This document shows positions 58,368 to 64,000 of a stretch of 64,000 nucleotides of DNA, piece by piece (the stretch's first letter is position 1; every line of letters starts with the position of its first letter). The stretch covers positions 1,362,345-1,426,344 of the forward strand of contig KN832554.1 of assembly GCA_000827205.1 (NCBI GenBank). Direction: 5' to 3'. Below the pieces are notes generated by a model. The model had not been told where the DNA came from. It ran no database searches and saw only the letters and a list, made by a program, of their open reading frames with translations. Position numbers and translations under genes: made by a program. The DNA comes from Plicaturopsis crispa FD-325 SS-3 (lineage: Eukaryota > Basidiomycota > Agaricomycetes > Amylocorticiales > Amylocorticiaceae).

Positions 58368-60185
58368 ATGGCGTCGCCACTCAATAAACGACGAGGAAAG
58401 AAAGGCGATTTATTCATCACGAAATCTAGCAAGTAAGCGCCTTACTGTGTTCGAGGAGGCTGACGCGCGCTAATAATGGTCACTGGACAGTGACAATCAC
58501 CACATTACAGAGGCGTTCGACCCGCAAACGTGAGTAGTGTATTCGCGTCTCGCTGCTAGCTTGACCCCAAGTAATTGGAATATCTGCAGACCTTTGGGAG
58601 ATGTGTTCACGCCCACCTCGTCGCGTTCGCAGTCGCCCGCTCTACGGCCAGGACGACGAAGCCGGAGTCCAACCATTGGCCTGTGGACGGATATAAAAAC
58701 TATGCGCTGGGCTGTTCGACCAGGTGTGCCATCTCGTTGATAACTTTCTACGCGCAACTCACGTGCAACCTATCCTTAGCCTCCGCGTTTAAACTCCTCC
58801 TCATTCCGGTAGTACTCTACCTCAACTGGGAACTCATCGCGTCTTATGTCGCGCCTAACGTCCCCAATCCTTTCGAGCCGTTCCTCTTCATATCGCACCA
58901 TGTTCCCACATCATCGCCGGATGACCCACGCTATCAGAAAGGCTACAAGGACCTTCTATTTATCGCATACCATATTATCTTCTACTCCTTCGTCCGCCAA
59001 AGCATTACCGTCAATATCTGCGGACCGATTGCCAGATATTTTGGACTGAAACGTCAGGCAAAACTGGACAGATTCGGAGAACAGGGATATGCACTGGTGT
59101 ACTTCGCCGTCATGGGGGCATGGGGCGTCGTGAGTTCGACTTGGTTGATTATTCATTCTCGCCACTAACGATGCCTGCAGCGTATCATGACGACACTCCC
59201 AATCTGGTGGTACCGCACTGAGAATTTTTGGATAGGTGAGCGTGGTAGTCTCTTTCGGAGCCCTGGTCTGACATTCCCGCGCCAGACTATCCTCACTGGG
59301 ACATGCAACCTGAACTGAAACGTTACTATCTCATGCATTCCGCGTACTGGTGCCAGCAGTTGATTGTTCTTCTGCTGGGATTGGAGAAACCGCGCAAGGA
59401 CTACTACGAATTGGTTGCTCATCACTTCGTGACATTATGGCTTATTGGGTACGTGTGCACTCCTTTCAATACCCGATATATTCTCGCTCACGGTCGTGTT
59501 TAGATGGAGCTACTTGATCAATCTGACGTTAATTGGCAATGCTGTCTACATAAGCATGGATATCCCGGACGCGTTCTTAGCAGTACGTTCGACCTAGTGT
59601 GCAGTTAGGCTGCTTCTGATTATCTTTATATGTAGTTCTCGAAACTGCTAAACTACATCCAATGGGAAAGAGCCAAGGTCTTTGCATTCGGCGTCTTCGT
59701 TGTAGTTTGGACGTGGGTCACTTCCATTCGAGCTCTTTGACGCGTACTAAATCAGCTATTCTAGATATTTCCGGCATTGGCTAAACCTACGCATGCTATG
59801 GTCCGTATGGTTCGAGTTTGACCTGATCCCGTGCGTGTTTATCTCGCGTTTTTGTTGTAACTCCATTGACGCGTCATGTCATCGTCTAGGGAAGCCGCAA
59901 AGCAGTGGTTCCCGCCCGAAGGTGTCTGGCTTGTTTGGTGGATGAAAGAGCAGATCTTTTTCGCGATTGGTGCGCTTCAGGTGCTCAATCTCTTCTGGTA
60001 TTATTATGTTATTCGGATACTTGTGCGGTGAGTCTTCTTCTCTCAGTCGTTGTCTTGACAATCAATCCGTGCTCACAATCTGCTCACACGAAAGGTCGAT
60101 TTTGACGGCGCAAACGACGGACGAGCGGTCGGACGACGAGGATGATGGCGAGGACGAGACGGAACCCATAAAGAAAGATCAATGA
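58368..60185 (+). CDS. LAG1: Ceramide synthase LAG1/LAC1, copy 1 of a tandem pair
   Basis: Acyl-CoA-dependent N-acylation of sphingoid bases in the ER. Exons 58368-58432, 58491-58529, 58590-58723, 58780-59129, 59181-59235, 59286-59448, 59504-59582, 59636-59712, 59765-59830, 59890-60027, 60095-60185; 418 aa. Seen: polar N-terminal tail, several membrane helices, and the TLC/Lag domain with YWCQQLIVLLLGLEKPRKDY, the two catalytic-site histidines in ELVAHHFVTLWLIGWSYLIN, and LIGNAVYISMDIPDAFLA. The tail is acidic (DDEDDGEDETEP) and ends in KKDQ, which resembles a weak ER-retrieval signal. The next gene is a close copy with the same ten intron positions and phases. Confidence 0.95.
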
Positions 60186-60544
60186 GGACATGAGCGTTCG
60201 GTCACTACGCGTTATAATGCTCGTAGGCATTGCCCGTTGGTTGCAGTTACAACCTAATCTATAATAATTTCCGCCGCGACGTCGTTCACGTAGCTCCCGT
60301 TGCTTGCTCGTTGCACTTTGCAAGTTGTCCACGATTTTTCCTCCGCGTGGAGCCTTGTTAAGGTTGATCTCAGATTCTCAGTTAGTCAGACCGTATTTGT
60401 GTGGTTGGTTGTTCGGCCCTTCGACTTGGCGGACACGGTGCCAATATATTATGGGTCCGCGGCTGCCGAAGTCACTGCGTAAGTTGTTCCTCTTCCCTCT
60501 CCGTCCTCGCGTTCTCGGGCAAAGAGGGTCAGCGCAGGGCTGAA
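60186..60544. promoter_or_regulatory. Spacer between the two LAG1 copies
   Basis: 359 bp, both genes on the plus strand. It is not obviously similar to the region upstream of copy 1, so the copies may be regulated differently. Confidence 0.4.
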
Positions 60545-62371
60545 ATGGCGTCCACCCTCATGAACAGACGGGGGAAAGAAGGATCGTTATCCATAAATAA
60601 GTCCAACAAGTAAGTGTTTTACATGATTTAGTACTTCACAGGTAACGCGAGTACATTATTCTAACTGCTCTGGCAGTACTAGTGACAATGATCACCGTAT
60701 TATAGAGGCTTTTGACCCGCAAACGTGCGTATTGTTTCTGCATTTTTCTGGATATCTTTGACAGTAATTGTTGCAGGCCTTTGGGGGAGGTGTCCGAGTC
60801 TAGTACATTGCGCTCGCAGTCACCCGCTGTAACGGCAGGACATCAGCGTCCGACCATTGGACTCTGGGATGATATAAAAACAATGCAGTGGGTTGTGAGG
60901 CCAGGTTCGTCCATCCGTCCGTTTTTTTTGTCTGCGTAATTGACAAGCACGGATCAGCCTCTGCGTTCAAGCTCCTGCTCATTCCCGTTGTGTTGTACTT
61001 CAACTGGGAGCTCCTCGCTCCGTACGTTGCTCCCGGTGTGGAAAACCCCTTCGCGCCTCTTCTCTTCATATCCCACCATGTACCGACATCGTCGCCCGAT
61101 GATCCACGGTACCAAAAGGGCTACAAAGATCTCCTTTTCATCGCCTACTACATCATCTTCTTCTCGCTCTTCCGCCAAGGATTAACCGTCAACCTTGGCG
61201 TACCACTTGCCAGATATTTCGGTATCAGTCGGCAGGCGCGAATAGACAGATTTGGTGAGCAAGGCCACGCGATGGTGTATTTCACTATCATGGGTGCCTG
61301 GGGTATTGTGAGTTTAGTTCAACCCATGCTCTCAGTATCGCTGACATCAAATACTATAAATGTAGCATATTATGACTACGCTACCTACCTGGTGGTATCG
61401 CACCGAAAACTTTTGGATAGGTTAGTTCACTCTCGAATCCCTATCGCCAGTAAACATGAACTTACTTTCTACCTAGACTATCCTCACTGGGACATGCTGC
61501 CTCAATTGAAGCGCTATTATCTAATGCATTCGGCGTATTGGTGCCAGCAATTGATTGTCCTTGTTCTGGGGTTGGAGAAACCACGCAAAGACTACTACGA
61601 ATTGGTTGCACACCACTTTGTGACGCTGTGGCTCGTCGGGTACGTCCAAGAACCATGCGTTAAGTTTCCCAGGACTCAGATATACACAGATGGAGCTATT
61701 TAATTAATCTGACACTCATTGGAAATGCTGTCTTCGTGAGCATGGATATCCCAGACGTGTTTTTAGCAGTACGTCCGTCCTCATGTGTCCCGTGCATCGT
61801 CGTACTTACTCGTCGTCTGTCTCAGGGCTCGTTGTTGCTGAATCTCATCCAATGGAAACGAGCCAAAGTAGTCGCCTTTGCCGTATTGCTCGTGGCTTGG
61901 ATGTAAGCTATTTTTGCCGTTTTGCTTTGCTATATACTAACATAGCGGTTTGCTAGATATTTCCGGCTCTGGCTGAATATCCGCATGCTGTGGTCGGTCT
62001 GGCATGAATTTGACTTAATTCCGTATGTCGCTACGTTTCCCTCTGCGCCACTAGTACTACCGCAGCTAAACCACGATCTCATTTTTAGAGAGGCCTCGAA
62101 ACAATGGTTCCCTCCAGAAGGCGTATGGCTCGTCTGGTGGATGAAGTATCAGATCTTCTTTGCAATCAGCGCCCTTCTAGTCCTCAACTTCATTTGGCTC
62201 TATTATCTTCTACGTGTACTCGTGCGGTAAGTCCCCCTATGGCCCCTACCTGCTTGTGGATCCCTGTATACTGAATGGGGTGCCAGGTCACTTACTACTG
62301 CGGACATGACGGACGAGCGAGAGGTCGAAGATGACGATGAAGAGGCTGAGGACGAGAAGAAGGATCAGTGA
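60545..62371 (+). CDS. LAC1: Ceramide synthase LAG1/LAC1, copy 2 of a tandem pair
   Basis: Same reaction as copy 1. Exons 60545-60609, 60677-60724, 60777-60904, 60958-61307, 61366-61420, 61477-61639, 61690-61768, 61826-61902, 61957-62022, 62089-62226, 62287-62371; 417 aa. Seven exons have exactly the length of their copy-1 partners from exon 4 through exon 10, and exon 1 also matches; exon 2 is 9 nt longer, exon 3 is 6 nt shorter and exon 11 is 6 nt shorter. The Lag motif HHFVTLWLVGWSYLINLTLI and the helices are intact. Differences cluster in the N-terminal tail, parts of the membrane helices (SLLLNLIQWKRAKVVAF) and the acidic tail, which also ends KKDQ. A functional paralog is likely; different acyl-CoA preference is possible, by analogy with Lag1-type versus Bar1-type enzymes. 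Confidence 0.94.
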
Positions 62372-62677
62372 TTGGCGTATAAGCCATGACCTGCGCCCTG
62401 ACCATACACCGGTGCGGTCATCCGTGCGCATACCCATCACGAAGAGGTTACGACAGGACAATTATTCCCGCCCTCACCTGCTTCAACATAACGAAGGACG
62501 AGGACGATCCTGGCGTATAATATTTATCCGTATAGATGGCCAGGACAAGTTGGGATTTCGTACAAATACAACGGCAAGCAACATTCTACTACATAGCTTG
62601 GTACATTAATGCGCATGATATACAATCAAGAAAACCTCCCCTCCTACACATCGCTACGTGCGTGCGGCAGCCTTCAA
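62372..62677. other. Convergent spacer, LAG1 copy 2 / GFD2-like
   Basis: 306 bp between stop codons; no gene or repeat of note. Confidence 0.4.
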
Positions 62678-63950
62678 TCAACTCTCCACATCCATGGGCG
62701 TCGCCAACTCGCCCGTCTTGGGGTCATATCCAGACGGAGGCGGAAAGATACCCTCCATGTCGCTCAAGTCGCTATCCTCATCAGACGGCTTGAACTGTAC
62801 TCTCAGGCCGGCTTTGTCACGGTTTGGCCATCGTCTCTCCCGCTGGATATCGAGCGGCTCCCCCGACGCCATCAGCCGTAGAGCACGAAGTGTATACTAC
62901 AATGCAGGGTGATCAGGAACGATACTCGCGAGGACAAGCAAGGTACATACAAAGGCATCGTTCCCTGCGTTGTGCAGATACTCGGTATCGATATCCAAGA
63001 GCTTGCAGACGCGCTCCAGTGACCGTTTGTTCCCTCCGGAGTCGCCTTCGAGGGCAGCAAAGAGATCGCATGTATCGACTGCGAAGATTCCTTGGTCAGG
63101 TGTGACATCGGGGAGGAACGTCTGGAGCTCCTTGAGGGGCGCCTCGACCATCTTTGACCGCAGGTACCTGGGCATATACGTCTGTGTAAGTGCGAGCGGT
63201 GAATATGCAAGATTGATCTCTGACTTTATGTCGTTATTGCTGTCATGAAATATCAGAAAGAGTGGACCGTCCTTGGAGAAACGAGCGATCAAGTCTTGAA
63301 TCCGTTTTTTAAACTCTGGTTTTTTCACGATCTCACTTGTTCCAAACTCGGCGTTGTATTGCTAGCGATACAAATGAGTTGGACAGATGAAATTCCCCGA
63401 AAAGGTTGGCACTTACCTCGGGGTGTTGTGTGGGACCATAGACGTTCTTGGGCAGCAGTTGGTTTTCCTTGACGATGAGGTGACAATTCTCTTGGACCTC
63501 TTTTCCACCCTCCCATCGCACGGCGCTCCAGCCAATCTCGGTAATGCAAGTGTGATCTCGGTCCCAAGCTTCAAAGTCAATTGCACACCATACACCTGCT
63601 CTCTCCGACCAGAAAGTGCGGACGCGTTCGAAAAGATCGCGTCGCGTATTCAAGTACGGGCTCATGCCGCCCTTGAGGCGTTTGTTGTTTTTGGTTATCT
63701 CCTAAGATGCACGTTGGTCATGCTTATCTGGTTTTATGCAAACGGCTCACCTTTACAGCTTGCTTTAACTCGAATCCATTTTTGAATACTACGGGGGAGA
63801 CTTGTCTAAGATCGGAGCTGGTGAGGAGGCAGTTGGAGTATGGGATGGGGATCGGGTTCTCAGTGAGCCGCATCGCGTGCAGCCAGTATCTAACATATTC
63901 GACTTGGGCAGAGGAGAACAGGAGGCGAGATTCTCCGTTTAGCAGGGTCC
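62678..63950 (-). CDS. GFD2/YDR514C-like RNase H-fold protein, 5' end beyond the window
   Basis: Fungal protein with a DEDD-type nuclease-like fold; yeast Gfd2 is linked to Dbp5 and mRNA export. Exons 62678-62896, 62951-63361, 63417-63701 and 63751 to about 63,950, the last bounded by a likely acceptor, with earlier exons past base 64,000. Seen: ENPIPIPYSNCLLTSSDLRQ, VSPVVFKNGFELKQAVK joined to EITKNNKRLKGGMSPYL, then the ExoI-like VWCAIDFEAWDRDHTCITEI with GWSAVRWE, HLIVKENQLLP, FGTSEIVKKPEFKKRIQDLI, LFLIFHDSNNDI, AVDTCDLFAAL, and HNAGNDAFYTLRALRLMASG in place of ExoIII. The C-terminal 50 residues are acidic. Whether it is catalytically active cannot be judged here. Confidence 0.87.
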
Positions 63951-64000
63951 CTACTCAGCGCGTCGGTCCGTGAACACTGCGAAACCTGCTTAAATCGACG

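Overview
The window is nuclear DNA of a filamentous fungus, most likely a basidiomycete of the Agaricomycetes (inference). Genes are dense and carry many introns. I model about 140 introns, nearly all 45-65 bp with short GT donors. The genes include families typical of that group (a DUF2985 membrane protein, a giant FMP27/Hobbit protein, paired LAG1 ceramide synthases). No rRNA, tRNA, CRISPR array or virus-like element was recognised. Gene models were built by hand: reading frame, splice phase and family motifs were checked across every junction, and the exon lists given in the entries sum to whole codons.

Layout. 1-13,050 is a compact housekeeping block: an inositol-phosphoceramide mannosyltransferase cut by the left edge, SWT1-type PIN nuclease, PCF11, ribosomal protein L9 (uL6), isoprenylcysteine methyltransferase (STE14), mitochondrial EF-G2 (MEF2) and an unrecognised acidic protein. 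13,050-17,756 has no recognisable gene. It holds a roughly 146-bp tandem repeat array and then about 1.3 kb studded with short hairpins. 17,757-26,806 is accessory or metabolic: xylitol dehydrogenase, a possible short inverted-repeat element, a small secreted cysteine-rich protein, an MFS transporter and a Ran1/Sks1-type kinase. 27,233-31,118 holds methionine synthase (MET6) and methionine sulfoxide reductase A, in convergent orientation. 31,119-33,898 is mostly empty, with one weak small gene. 33,899-46,166 holds the DUF2985 protein and the 18-exon FMP27/Hobbit bridge-like lipid transfer protein. 46,683-62,371 holds DPB2 (DNA polymerase epsilon subunit B), a PHAF1/UPF0183 protein, an SDT1-type pyrimidine nucleotidase, ribosomal protein L6, COX18, the AP-1 sigma subunit, REX3 and two tandem ceramide synthase genes. 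A GFD2-type RNase H-fold protein runs off the right edge.

Common themes. Several genes act in membrane lipid biology: sphingolipid mannosylation at the left edge, two ceramide synthases at the right, and a lipid-transfer bridge between. The two methionine-related genes are adjacent. Five close divergent gene pairs probably share promoters. The most unusual features are the nucleosome-sized repeat array, the hairpin field with paired base changes in the stems, three GC-AG introns fixed by conserved protein sequence, an 8-nt microexon, and the tandem LAG1 duplication that keeps all ten introns.
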